DNA of 64,000 bases from JAHRAW01 sp965226545 (GTDB taxonomy: Bacteria; Pseudomonadota; Gammaproteobacteria; Arenicellales; Poriferihabitantaceae). Below are positions 33,730 to 42,290 of the stretch, in pieces (the first letter of the stretch is position 1; the number at the start of each line of letters is the position of its first letter). A program made the translations under genes and the position numbers. Below the pieces are notes generated by a model, which searched no databases, was not told where the DNA came from, and worked only from the letters and a program-made list of their open reading frames with translations. Location: positions 744,001 to 808,000 of the forward strand of contig OZ245364.1 in the NCBI GenBank assembly GCA_965226545.1, written 5' to 3'.

Positions 33730-34649
33730 TGCGCGCGCTTGCCGGTTTGCGCCGCATCAAGTCGGCGTCCGCGTATGCGCTGTTGTTCGGTTGCGGCGTG
33801 ATTTGGGGGATGACCTTCGCACTCGCGCGAATCGCCAGCGACGGCGGCGGGCATCCGATTGGCTTGGCGTTTTGGCAGGCGTTCGGCGGGGCGGTGTTGT
33901 TGTTCGGCTTTTGCGCAATGCGCGGACGCGCCCCGCGCATCGGCGGCGCGTGGCGACACAGCATTGTGATTGCGGTGTGCGGCACGGCGGTGCCCGGCGT
34001 GTTGTATTTTTACGCCGCGCCGCATGTGCCGTCAGGCGTGTTGGCCATCGTTAGCGCATTGGTGCCGATGATGACATACGGCTTGTCGTGGCTGTGCAAA
34101 ATGGATTGGTTCGATTGGCGGCGATTGTGCGGCATCGTGTCCGGCTTATGTGCGGTGTTGTTGTTGGTGGCGCCTGAGGCCGGCTTGCCCGAGCGGTCGA
34201 TGGTGTTGTGGCTGGCGCCGGCGCTCATCGCCACGATGTTTTACACGGTCGAAAACGTCTATGTCGATGCGCGCGTTGCGCATGACGCCGACATGCCCGG
34301 CTTGTTGGCGGTGGCGTTGTTGATGGCGGCCGCGGCGTTGACGCCGTTGATGATTATCGAGCGCGCGTTTTATCCAATCACCTTGCCGTTGGATGCATCC
34401 GAAAAGGCGTTGTTGGCGATGATGGCGGTCAGCAGCGTCGCCTATGTAATGTTCCTGCGCGTGGTGCAAATCGCCGGCGCGGTGTTTGCCGGCATGTCCG
34501 GTTACATCATCACCGTGTCCGGCGTGCTTTGGGGGATGTGGTGGTTTGACGAACGCCATTCATGGTGGGTGTGGGGCGCGTTGGCGTTGATGTTGCTTGG
34601 GATGTTTTTGGTTACGCCGCGCGAGCGGGCGGCGGAGGGGCGTGGTTGA
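33729..34649 (+). CDS. EamA/DMT-superfamily transporter (second)
   Basis: A 306-residue protein with about ten helices in two EamA repeats. LLFGCGVIWGMTFALARIA is the typical first helix, and the second repeat begins at about residue 170. It starts at ATG 33729, sharing one base with the tag stop. It is different in sequence from the EamA protein at 1167-2087. The substrate is unknown. A run of AAGTAACAGTAACAGTGACA repeats follows the stop. Confidence 0.82.
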   Translation: MRALAGLRRIKSASAYALLFGCGVIWGMTFALARIASDGGGHPIGLAFWQAFGGAVLLFGFCAMRGRAPRIGGAWRHSIVIAVCGTAVPGVLYFYAAPHVPSGVLAIVSALVPMMTYGLSWLCKMDWFDWRRLCGIVSGLCAVLLLVAPEAGLPERSMVLWLAPALIATMFYTVENVYVDARVAHDADMPGLLAVALLMAAAALTPLMIIERAFYPITLPLDASEKALLAMMAVSSVAYVMFLRVVQIAGAVFAGMSGYIITVSGVLWGMWWFDERHSWWVWGALALMLLGMFLVTPRERAAEGRG

Positions 34650-34808
34650 GTTGTTGCGGTCGATGTTGTGGCGACACCATTGCAATGGTGAAAGCGGTTA
34701 ACTGTGAAAGTAACAGTAACAGTGACAAGTGACAATAAAAGTAAAAGTAAAAGTTAACGATAACTGTGTTGCCAAAAGTATTTATCGAAAATACTTTATC
34801 GAAGCAAC

Positions 34809-36956
34809 TTATCGAATCAGCAATTTATTAATGCGCGTTAAATATGCGCCGGGGTTTTTGAGCGTGGCGCCTTCGGCCAATGCGGCGTGGTCGAACAATA
34901 CATGCGCCCAATCGTCAATTGCATTGTCGGTGTTGTCGGCACTGTCGGTGACACTGTCGGAGTCGGGTTTCGATTTTGATTTCGAATCCGAGTCCGAGTC
35001 CGAATCCGAGTCCGAACTAACCTTGCCATCACCGACCGCATGCGCGCCGGCGTATGCATTGAGTTGTTGAATAATCGCGTGTTGCGGATTGATTTCCAAA
35101 ATCGGTTTGGCGGCGGGCGCTTCTTGTCCGACGGCTTGTAGGATGCGTTGCATATTCGCGCCGAGGTCGTGTTGGTCGGCGACGATGCATGCCGGCGAAT
35201 CGACCAAGCGTTTGGAGGCGCGCACATCCTTAACCTTGTCGCCGAGTGCGGTTTTGATTTTGGCGATGAGCGCGTCGATGTTTTCGGATTCGTTTGATGA
35301 CGGTGTGTCCGAGTCGGCGTTTTGTTTATCCGCGGCGTTGTCGGTTGATGCGCCGCCTTTAACCAATGCATCGATGTCCAAATCGCCTTTGGCGACCGAT
35401 TGCAGCGGCTTGTCGGCAAACATCGGCAGGTGACCGACCACCCATTCATCCACGGCGTCGGTCAACAACAACACCTCGATGCCGTGTTGATTGAACACTT
35501 CCAAATGCGGCGAAGTGCGCGCGGCCGGCAAATTGTCGGCGGTCAAATAATAAATCGCCGATTGCGCCATCGGCATGCGCTGCACATATTCCTGCAGCGC
35601 AACGCATTCGCCGGCGTCGACATCATGCGTCGATGCAAAGCGCAACAACTTGGCGACGGCGTCGCGTTGTTCGGGGTCTTCGATGACGCCTTCCTTTAAT
35701 GCGCGACCGTATTGTTGCCATAAGTTTGCATAGCGCGCGGCGTCTTGCGCGGCAATCTTGGCGAGTTCGGCGAGGATTTTTTTCACCAACGCCGCGCGGA
35801 TTTGTTCGATTTGTTTATTCTGCTGCAAAAATTCGCGCGATACATTGAGCGGCAAATCGGCGGCATCGACCAAGCCGCGCACAAAGCGCAAATAATTCGG
35901 CATCAATTGCCCGGCGTCCTCGGCGATAAAAATCCGCCGCACATACAATTTAATCCCGCGCCGCCGTTCGCGATCCCACAAATCAAACGGCGCGCGCGCC
36001 GCGATGAACAACAACGAGATGTATTCCAATTTGCCTTCGACGCGGTTATGCAATGTCACCGCCGGCGGCTCGGGGTCGAACGTTAATGCGGTGTATAACG
36101 CATTATATTGTTCCGTGCTGATGTCGGATTTGGCGCGCGTCCACAACGCCGCGCCTTGATTCACTTGTTGCCATTGGTCGACGTCGGCATCGGCGGCTGC
36201 ATCCGCGTCAGTTTTCGCCGGCACTTGCACCAACGATTCATCTTGCGAATCATCCTCCGCCAACGCGATTTTTTTAATCCAAATCGGCAGGGCGATGTGT
36301 TCGGAATATTTGCCGATGATGCGCTGCAGAGTCGTTGCATCCAAATACTCTTCGCATTCTTTGCGCACCTGCAAAATAATTTCGGTGCCGCGCGCATCGC
36401 GCGACAGTGAATCCAACGTGTATTCGCCGCCGCCGTCGGACACCCATTGCACGCCGTCATCGGGCGATGCATCGGCGCGGCGCGTGCGCAGCGTTACTTT
36501 CTCGGCGACCAAAAACGCCGAATAAAACCCAACGCCAAATTGCCCGATGAGCGCGCTGTCTTTGGCTTGTTCGGCTGACAATTGCGAAATAAATTCGCGC
36601 GTGCCGGAATGCGCAATCGTGCCGATGTTGTCGACCACTTCGTCGCGGTTCATGCCGATGCCGTTGTCGCGAATCGTTATCGTGCGCGCTTGCGCATCGG
36701 CGTCAATCCAAATGCCGAGCGCATCGCCTTCGAGCAAGGTGTTGTCGGTCAAGGCGGCGAAGCGCAAGCGGTCGCAGGCGTCCGATGCATTGGAGATTAA
36801 CTCGCGCAGAAAAATTTCCTTTTGCCCGTATAGCGAATGCACAATTAAGTGCAACAGTTGTTGCACTTCGGTTTGGAACGTGTGCGTCTCGGGCTGCGTC
36901 TTGGTGGACGGCTTGGCGGACGGTTTCGATTTACGGACGGTCTTTTTGGCGGTCAT
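34809..36956 (-). CDS. htpG: chaperone HtpG (Hsp90) with low-complexity inserts
   Basis: A 715-residue Hsp90, an ATP-dependent chaperone. The ATPase domain is intact: FLRELISNASDACDRLRF, IRDNGIGMNRDEVVDNIG, IAHSGTREF and GQFGVGFYSAFLVAEKV. E. coli HtpG is 624 residues; most of the extra length lies in three low-complexity segments, around 36180-36210 (DADAAADADVDQ), 35270-35360 and 34905-35020 (SDSDSDSDSDSKSKSK). The last lies before the conserved C-terminal DDWAHVLFDHAALAEG. ATG 36956 is chosen; the frame to 36989 is open. Ser/Asp repeats are unusual in a housekeeping chaperone. Confidence 0.92.
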   Translation of the reverse strand: MTAKKTVRKSKPSAKPSTKTQPETHTFQTEVQQLLHLIVHSLYGQKEIFLRELISNASDACDRLRFAALTDNTLLEGDALGIWIDADAQARTITIRDNGIGMNRDEVVDNIGTIAHSGTREFISQLSAEQAKDSALIGQFGVGFYSAFLVAEKVTLRTRRADASPDDGVQWVSDGGGEYTLDSLSRDARGTEIILQVRKECEEYLDATTLQRIIGKYSEHIALPIWIKKIALAEDDSQDESLVQVPAKTDADAAADADVDQWQQVNQGAALWTRAKSDISTEQYNALYTALTFDPEPPAVTLHNRVEGKLEYISLLFIAARAPFDLWDRERRRGIKLYVRRIFIAEDAGQLMPNYLRFVRGLVDAADLPLNVSREFLQQNKQIEQIRAALVKKILAELAKIAAQDAARYANLWQQYGRALKEGVIEDPEQRDAVAKLLRFASTHDVDAGECVALQEYVQRMPMAQSAIYYLTADNLPAARTSPHLEVFNQHGIEVLLLTDAVDEWVVGHLPMFADKPLQSVAKGDLDIDALVKGGASTDNAADKQNADSDTPSSNESENIDALIAKIKTALGDKVKDVRASKRLVDSPACIVADQHDLGANMQRILQAVGQEAPAAKPILEINPQHAIIQQLNAYAGAHAVGDGKVSSDSDSDSDSDSKSKSKPDSDSVTDSADNTDNAIDDWAHVLFDHAALAEGATLKNPGAYLTRINKLLIR

Positions 36957-36989
36957 TGGTCTTTGCGGTGGATGCGGGTTATTGCGCAA

Positions 36990-37289
36990 TGTTGCGCGGC
37001 GGTAATTTTAATGCGGCGATTTTAAGTGAACGGCAAGTGTGCGGCAAGTGTTGCGGCAAGTGACAAGTATGCAACAAGTGTGCGGCAAGTTTAAGGTAAG
37101 TGTGAATTAAGTTAAGTGCCAAAGTGCAATCGCACGGCAAGTTTAAGTCAAGCCGAGGCGCAAGTGCGGATATACTTGCACATACGCGCATATTAAAGGC
37201 CGCTTAACCCGCCGCCAAACTTGCAGTTAACCGGCGTCGCGCGTACATTTTAATCCCCCGCAGCGTCGGCAACAAATTTCCGGTTTGCA
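36990..37289. repeat. GCGGCAAGTG repeat tract upstream of htpG
   Basis: From about 37030 to 37110 the sequence is a run of GGCAAGTGTGCGGCAAGTGTT-like units with drift. It lies upstream of htpG on its template side, so the htpG promoter may be inside it. No gene is seen. Confidence 0.55.
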
Positions 37290-37318
37290 TTGACAGCCGC
37301 CGTTTGCCGCTTTATAGT
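37290..37318 (+). promoter_or_regulatory. sigma-70 promoter of the tRNA operon
   Basis: TTGACA (37290-37295) and TATAGT (37313-37318) are separated by 17 bases, about 27 bases before the tRNA-Pro gene. A GC-rich stretch just after the -10, such as a stringent discriminator, is not evident. Confidence 0.75.
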
Positions 37319-37344
37319 GCGCAATGGTTCCGCCGCGGGATTAT

Positions 37345-37421
37345 CGGGGCATGGCGCAGCCTGGTAGCGCACCTGCTTTGGGAGCAGGGGGTCGGGAGTT
37401 CAAATCTCTCTGCCCCGACCA
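37345..37421 (+). tRNA. tRNA-Pro (anticodon TGG)
   Basis: A 77-base cloverleaf starting CGGGGCATG and ending with an encoded CCA. The anticodon loop CTTTGGGA gives anticodon TGG. It is the first of four tRNA genes. Confidence 0.95.
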
Positions 37422-37427
37422 ACACCC

Positions 37428-37504
<77 letters not shown>

Positions 37505-37574
37505 CTGTGCGCGGACGGTGCGCGCGATGTCATTGTGCGTCAACCTTGTTATACAATTGCGCGCCAAAAGTCGT

Positions 37575-37651
37575 GGTGAGCGTAGCTCAGTTGGTAGAGC
37601 CCCGGATTGTGATTCCGGTCGTCGTGGGTTCGAGTCCCATCGTTCACCCCA
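37575..37651 (+). tRNA. tRNA-His (anticodon GTG)
   Basis: The gene runs from GGTGAGCGTAGC, including the extra 5' G typical of tRNA-His, to an encoded CCA. The anticodon is GTG in the loop ATTGTGATT. Confidence 0.94.
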
Positions 37652-37672
37652 TTTTTGCATTGCGATGCGCGT

Positions 37673-37757
<85 letters not shown>

Positions 37758-38123
37758 TTACGCATGGCGTTTCGCGGTGGTTTAATCATTCGTCGTTAAC
37801 CGCCGCTCGTTAATACAGTTTGTCGTTTACATTTACATTTACATTTACATTACAGTTACAGTGGTCGTTAAAGTTAATTTGTAAACGTTAACATCATTGC
37901 CGCGCAAGTTAAGTTAATGCAAGTTACGTTAATCAGTTAATCAATTGTTAAGTTAATTAATTTCACTTCTTCACTTATTCACCGCTTTATCTTTTCATCT
38001 CGCCATCTCTTCACGCCGCACTTTTATTTATAGTGAAGTTTTCACCCAAACCATCCTGCGGTTGCGCATCGTGCGTTAATCGCCCGTCCGGCCCGGTCGG
38101 CGGCGTTGCCGCGCGGCGATAGC
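37758..38123. repeat. intergenic region with TTACATTTACA and GTTAAGTTAA repeats
   Basis: A 366-base spacer between the tRNA cluster and tig. TTTACATTTACATTTACATT occurs near 37826-37850 and GTTAAGTTAATGCAAGTTACG near 37905-37935. No gene or clear tRNA terminator is visible. Confidence 0.55.
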
Positions 38124-39443
38124 ATGCGGGTTTCGGTCGAACAAAGCGGCGCGCTTGAGCGGCGCATCACGGTGTCGATTCCGCGCGCACAGGTCGATGG
38201 CGAAATCGCCGCGCGGCTGCAAAAGGTTGGGCAACGCGCACGGATTGACGGGTTTCGCCCCGGCAAAGCGCCGCGCCATTTAATCGAACAACGCTATCGC
38301 GCGCAGGTGACCGATGAAGTCATCAGCGACACAATCAACGACAGTTATCTGAGCGCCTTGCGCGAACAATCCATCACCCCGGCCGGGCTGTTGTCGCTCG
38401 AGCCCAAGCCGTTTGTCGCCGGCGACGATTTGCAATATGTCGCCACGGTCGAATTGTATCCGCCGATACCGTCGCCGACTCTCGACGGGCGCGGCTTGGA
38501 TAAACCGGTGTGCGACATCGTCGCAGACGACATCGACCGCACCTTGCAACAATTGCGCAAACGCCGCGCCGAATTTGTCGCCAAAGCCGGCGATGCGCGC
38601 AACGACGACCGATTGACCATCGATTTTCGCGGCACGATGAACGGCGCGCCGTTTGCCGGCGGCGAAGCCGAAGGGCATCAATTGGTGTTGGGCGAAGGGC
38701 AGGTGTTCGACGCCTTCGAGGAAAATTTGCGCGGCGCAAGTGCGGGCGAGAGCAAACAATTTGAATGCGTCTTTCCGGCGGAGTATCCGAATGATGAATT
38801 GGCCGGCAAAACCGCGACGTTCGAAGTCAAAATTACCGCGGTCGACCAGCGCGTGTTGCCGGCGTTGGACGACGCCTTCGCCGAACAACTCGGCGTCGTC
38901 GAAGGCGGCATCGCCAAATTGCGCGACGACATCAAAAGCGGTTTGGCGCGCGAAGCGCAACTGCGCACGCGCAGTTTATTGCGCGCACGGGCGGTGAATG
39001 CATTGCTCGACGCCAATCCGATTGAGCCGCCCAAGTCGTTGGTCGAATCCGAAATCGACCGCCGCGCGCGCACCGCCAAAATGCGCATGCAAGCCGCCGC
39101 ACCCGACGGCGCAGCCGACGCGTCACTCGACGACATCGACCGTCAAGCGTTCGCCGAGGAGGCGCGACGCCAGGTGATTTTGGGATTGATTGCGCACGAG
39201 GTGATTGAGAAACTGTCCCTGCACGCCGAGCCGGCGCAGGTGCGCGAACGCATCGTCGATATGGCGCGCGAGATGGACGACTCAGAAGCGATGATTAACT
39301 GGTATTATGCCGAGCCGTCGCGCTTGCGGCGCGTCGAAGAGATGGTGCTGGATGAATTGGTGATTGAAAAAATGATTGACAGCGCAACGCTCAACGAAAC
39401 CAAAATGTCGTTCGATGAATTGATGAATTTGCGTGATGAGTGA
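38124..39443 (+). CDS. tig: trigger factor
   Basis: A 439-residue ribosome-associated chaperone and peptidyl-prolyl isomerase. The N-terminal domain has the ribosome-binding signature GFRPGKAPRHLIEQRY. The FKBP domain follows at about residues 160-240 (DDRLTIDFRGTMNGAPFAGGEAEG), and the helical C-terminal domain contains LIAHEVIEKLSL. ATG 38124 is preferred to an upstream TTG. It opens the conserved tig-clpP-clpX-lon order; spacers of 278-326 bases between these genes suggest separate promoters. Confidence 0.93.
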   Translation: MRVSVEQSGALERRITVSIPRAQVDGEIAARLQKVGQRARIDGFRPGKAPRHLIEQRYRAQVTDEVISDTINDSYLSALREQSITPAGLLSLEPKPFVAGDDLQYVATVELYPPIPSPTLDGRGLDKPVCDIVADDIDRTLQQLRKRRAEFVAKAGDARNDDRLTIDFRGTMNGAPFAGGEAEGHQLVLGEGQVFDAFEENLRGASAGESKQFECVFPAEYPNDELAGKTATFEVKITAVDQRVLPALDDAFAEQLGVVEGGIAKLRDDIKSGLAREAQLRTRSLLRARAVNALLDANPIEPPKSLVESEIDRRARTAKMRMQAAAPDGAADASLDDIDRQAFAEEARRQVILGLIAHEVIEKLSLHAEPAQVRERIVDMAREMDDSEAMINWYYAEPSRLRRVEEMVLDELVIEKMIDSATLNETKMSFDELMNLRDE

Positions 39444-39721
39444 GGTGGTTGTTGTGTTGTGATGTGATGCATTGTGATGCGGTGAATTGCGAAGTGTTAC
39501 GGCGTGTTACGTTGTAACAAATTGCAACGATGTGCAACGATGTATAACGATGTAACGATGTACAGCGGTGCATTACGATGCATTGCAGGTTGGCGCGCCG
39601 CGCCGTTTTCAGTTAACATTCGTACGTTTGCATTTCACGTTTTGATTTATTAACTTGTTTAACTTTAACTTGCTTAACTTTATTAATTTATTAACTTACT
39701 TAACTCAATTGTTACTTAATA
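39444..39721. repeat. CAACGATGT-type repeat spacer
   Basis: The spacer before clpP contains near-tandem GCAACGATGT/ATAACGATGT units (about 39520-39570) and, further on, TTAACTTTAACTTGC units. No gene is seen. Confidence 0.55.
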
Positions 39722-40369
39722 ATGAATCACCCCACTGACACGCGCCAATCGCCGCGTGATTTGTATCAAGTGCCGATGGTCGTCGAGACCACCGGGCGCG
39801 GCGAACGCGCGTATGACATTTATTCGCGGCTGCTTAAAGAACGCGTGGTGTTTTTGGTCGGGCAATTCGAAGACCAGATGGCGAATTTAATTGTCGCGCA
39901 ATTGTTGTTTCTCGAATCGGAAAATCCGCAAAAGGACATCTCGCTGTACATCAACAGCCCGGGCGGCGTGGTGTCGTCGGGGTTGGCGATTTACGATACG
40001 ATGCAGTTCATTCGCCCGGATGTCAGCACGTTGTGCATCGGGCAGGCGGCGAGCATGGGCGCGCTGGTTTTGGCCGGCGGTGCGCCCGGCAAGCGGCATG
40101 CATTGGCGCATTCGCGGGTGATGATTCATCAACCGATGGGCGGTTCGCAAGGGCAGGTGTCGGATATCGAAATCCAAACCCGCGAAATTCTCGGCGTGCG
40201 CGAACGGTTAAACAACATCTTTGTGCGACACACCGGGCGCGAGTTGGCGCGCATCCAAAAAGACACCGACCGCGATTATTTTATGAGCGCGGGTGAAGCC
40301 GCCGAATACGGCATCATCGATTCAGTGCTGGCGACGCGCGATGAAAAAACGCCTGATGCGTCGAAGTAG
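39722..40369 (+). CDS. clpP: ATP-dependent Clp protease proteolytic subunit
   Basis: A 215-residue serine protease. The nucleophile lies in GQAASMGALVLAGG (Ser near residue 108) and the histidine in HSRVMIHQPMGG. The N-terminal YQVPMVVETTGRGERAYDIYSRLLKER and DIEIQTREIL segments are standard. Tetradecamers associate with ClpX, encoded 311 bases downstream. Confidence 0.95.
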   Translation: MNHPTDTRQSPRDLYQVPMVVETTGRGERAYDIYSRLLKERVVFLVGQFEDQMANLIVAQLLFLESENPQKDISLYINSPGGVVSSGLAIYDTMQFIRPDVSTLCIGQAASMGALVLAGGAPGKRHALAHSRVMIHQPMGGSQGQVSDIEIQTREILGVRERLNNIFVRHTGRELARIQKDTDRDYFMSAGEAAEYGIIDSVLATRDEKTPDASK

Positions 40370-40680
40370 TTTCCGCTTCGGTTCGATTTCACTTTCATTC
40401 AGGTGCAATTCAACTTAAGGTTAAGTCCGAGTCCGAGTCCGAGTTACAAGTCCAACCCCAATTCAAGTTCGGGCGTTCAGCACAACTGCAACCGCGCCCC
40501 ATTCAGTTTAATTTAAACCAACCCAACCCAACCCAACCCAACCCAACCCAACCGTTCGAGTACATCGTCGTTAACAATAGCCAACCATTCGTTGCGCCAT
40601 TGATTCAATTGATTCAATCGCGCCGCGATGCATACGCGATGCAGTGACGATGCACCCGCATTCACCCACCCCAACTCCTC
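40370..40680. repeat. clpP-clpX spacer with GAGTCC and AACCC microsatellites
   Basis: A 311-base spacer. GAGTCC units occur at about 40428-40445. AACCC pentamers occur at about 40517-40553, with about six full copies. The pentamer resembles a telomere repeat but lies inside a bacterial chromosome between two clp genes. No gene is present. Confidence 0.75.
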
Positions 40681-41964
40681 ATGGCAAAAAACAATCGCGC
40701 CGACGGCGAATTGCTGCATTGTTCGTTTTGCGGCAAGAATCAAAAAGAGGTGCGCAAACTCATCGCCGGGCCGTCGGTGTTTGTTTGCGATGAATGCGTT
40801 GATTTATGCAATGAAATCATTCGCGAGGAAGCCGAATCCGAAGCGCCTTCGACGCGCGAGGATTCCGGCTTTCCCAAGCCGGCTGACATCCACGCGATTT
40901 TGGATGAGTATGTCATCGGGCAACAACCGGCGAAAAAAACCTTGGCGGTGGCCGTATACAACCATTACAAACGCGTCAACAATCCGCAATCGACCGATGA
41001 TGTCGGCATATCGAAAAGCAACATCCTGCTGATTGGTCCGACCGGTTCGGGCAAAACATTGCTGGCTGAAACGTTGGCGCGTCAACTTAACGTGCCGTTT
41101 ACGATGGCTGATGCAACGACATTGACCGAAGCCGGCTATGTCGGCGAGGATGTCGAAAACATCATTCACAAACTGTTGCAGACCTGCGATTATGAAGTCG
41201 AGCGCGCTCAGTTGGGCATTGTGTACATCGACGAAATCGACAAAATTTCGCGCAAAGCCGACAACCCATCGATTACCCGCGATGTCTCCGGCGAAGGCGT
41301 GCAGCAGGCGTTGCTCAAACTCATCGAAGGCACGGTGGCGTCGATACCGCCGCAGGGCGGGCGCAAACATCCGCAACAGGAATTTTTGCAGGTCGATACG
41401 CGCAACATTTTATTTATTTGCGGCGGTTCGTTCGATGGCTTGGAAAGAGTCATCGGGCAACGCACGCAAAAATCCGGCATCGGCTTTGCGGCCGACATCC
41501 GCGAAAAACCGGCGGATGAACGCGCGCGCGAATTGTTGCGCAATTTGGAGCCGGAGGATTTAATCAAATACGGCTTGATACCCGAATTCATCGGGCGGTT
41601 GCCGGTGGTGACGATGCTCGAGGAATTGGACGAAGACGCACTGGTGCGGATTCTCACCGAGCCGCGCAACGCGCTCACCAAACAATACGCCAAGTTGCTC
41701 AAAATGGAAGGCGCCGAATTGGAATTTCGCGGCGAGGCGTTGCGGCAAATCGCCAAACAGGCGATGGAACGCAAAGCCGGCGCGCGCGGTTTGCGGTCGA
41801 TTGTCGAAGCCGCGTTGTTGGAAACGATGTATGAACTGCCGTCCAAACACGGCATCCGCAAAGTCATCGTCGACGAATCGGTGATTACCGACGGCTCGCG
41901 TCCGTTGTATGTGTATGAGGACAAAAAGAAACGTTTGTTGGCGGCGGGTGGCGCGTCTTCTTGA
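40681..41964 (+). CDS. clpX: ATP-dependent Clp protease ATP-binding subunit ClpX
   Basis: A 427-residue AAA+ unfoldase. The N-terminal zinc-binding domain is LHCSFCGKNQKEV with VFVCDECVDLC (four Cys). Walker A is GPTGSGKTLLAE, Walker B is VYIDEIDKI, and the pore and sensor regions (RDVSGEGVQQALLKLIEGT, GLIPEFIGRLPVV) are complete. It partners ClpP in regulated proteolysis. Confidence 0.95.
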   Translation: MAKNNRADGELLHCSFCGKNQKEVRKLIAGPSVFVCDECVDLCNEIIREEAESEAPSTREDSGFPKPADIHAILDEYVIGQQPAKKTLAVAVYNHYKRVNNPQSTDDVGISKSNILLIGPTGSGKTLLAETLARQLNVPFTMADATTLTEAGYVGEDVENIIHKLLQTCDYEVERAQLGIVYIDEIDKISRKADNPSITRDVSGEGVQQALLKLIEGTVASIPPQGGRKHPQQEFLQVDTRNILFICGGSFDGLERVIGQRTQKSGIGFAADIREKPADERARELLRNLEPEDLIKYGLIPEFIGRLPVVTMLEELDEDALVRILTEPRNALTKQYAKLLKMEGAELEFRGEALRQIAKQAMERKAGARGLRSIVEAALLETMYELPSKHGIRKVIVDESVITDGSRPLYVYEDKKKRLLAAGGASS

Positions 41965-42290
41965 AGTTTGATTTCGAATCTTGCACTTGAATTTGGTTTG
42001 GGTGCATTTATTTAATGTCATTGGTGTTTTACAGTTATTTGCAAACATTAACATTAATACCGACATTAACTTTTTATTTTAATTTTGTTTTACTATTAAC
42101 ATTAATTTACACATAAATTATTCACATTAATTTTCGAATCAATTTATTTATTATCTTAACCTTGTCTTAACCCATTGTTAACGCGCCGCTGTTAACGCGC
42201 GCCCGTGTTATGCTTAATGTTTAATTAAGCGCGCACCGCAACAGTTAACGTCGCAATAATTCACCATAACCCCAACCCCAACCCACACTC
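41965..42290. repeat. AT-rich clpX-lon spacer
   Basis: A 326-base AT-rich spacer with ATTAACATTAA and TTTATTTT units near 42050-42120. No gene is seen. The lon promoter should lie near the right side, but no single -35/-10 pair stands out. Confidence 0.5.

Noticed and set aside
40517..40553. Telomere-type repeat suggesting a linear chromosome end
   Set aside because: It is a short internal microsatellite between clpP and clpX, with other simple repeats close by.
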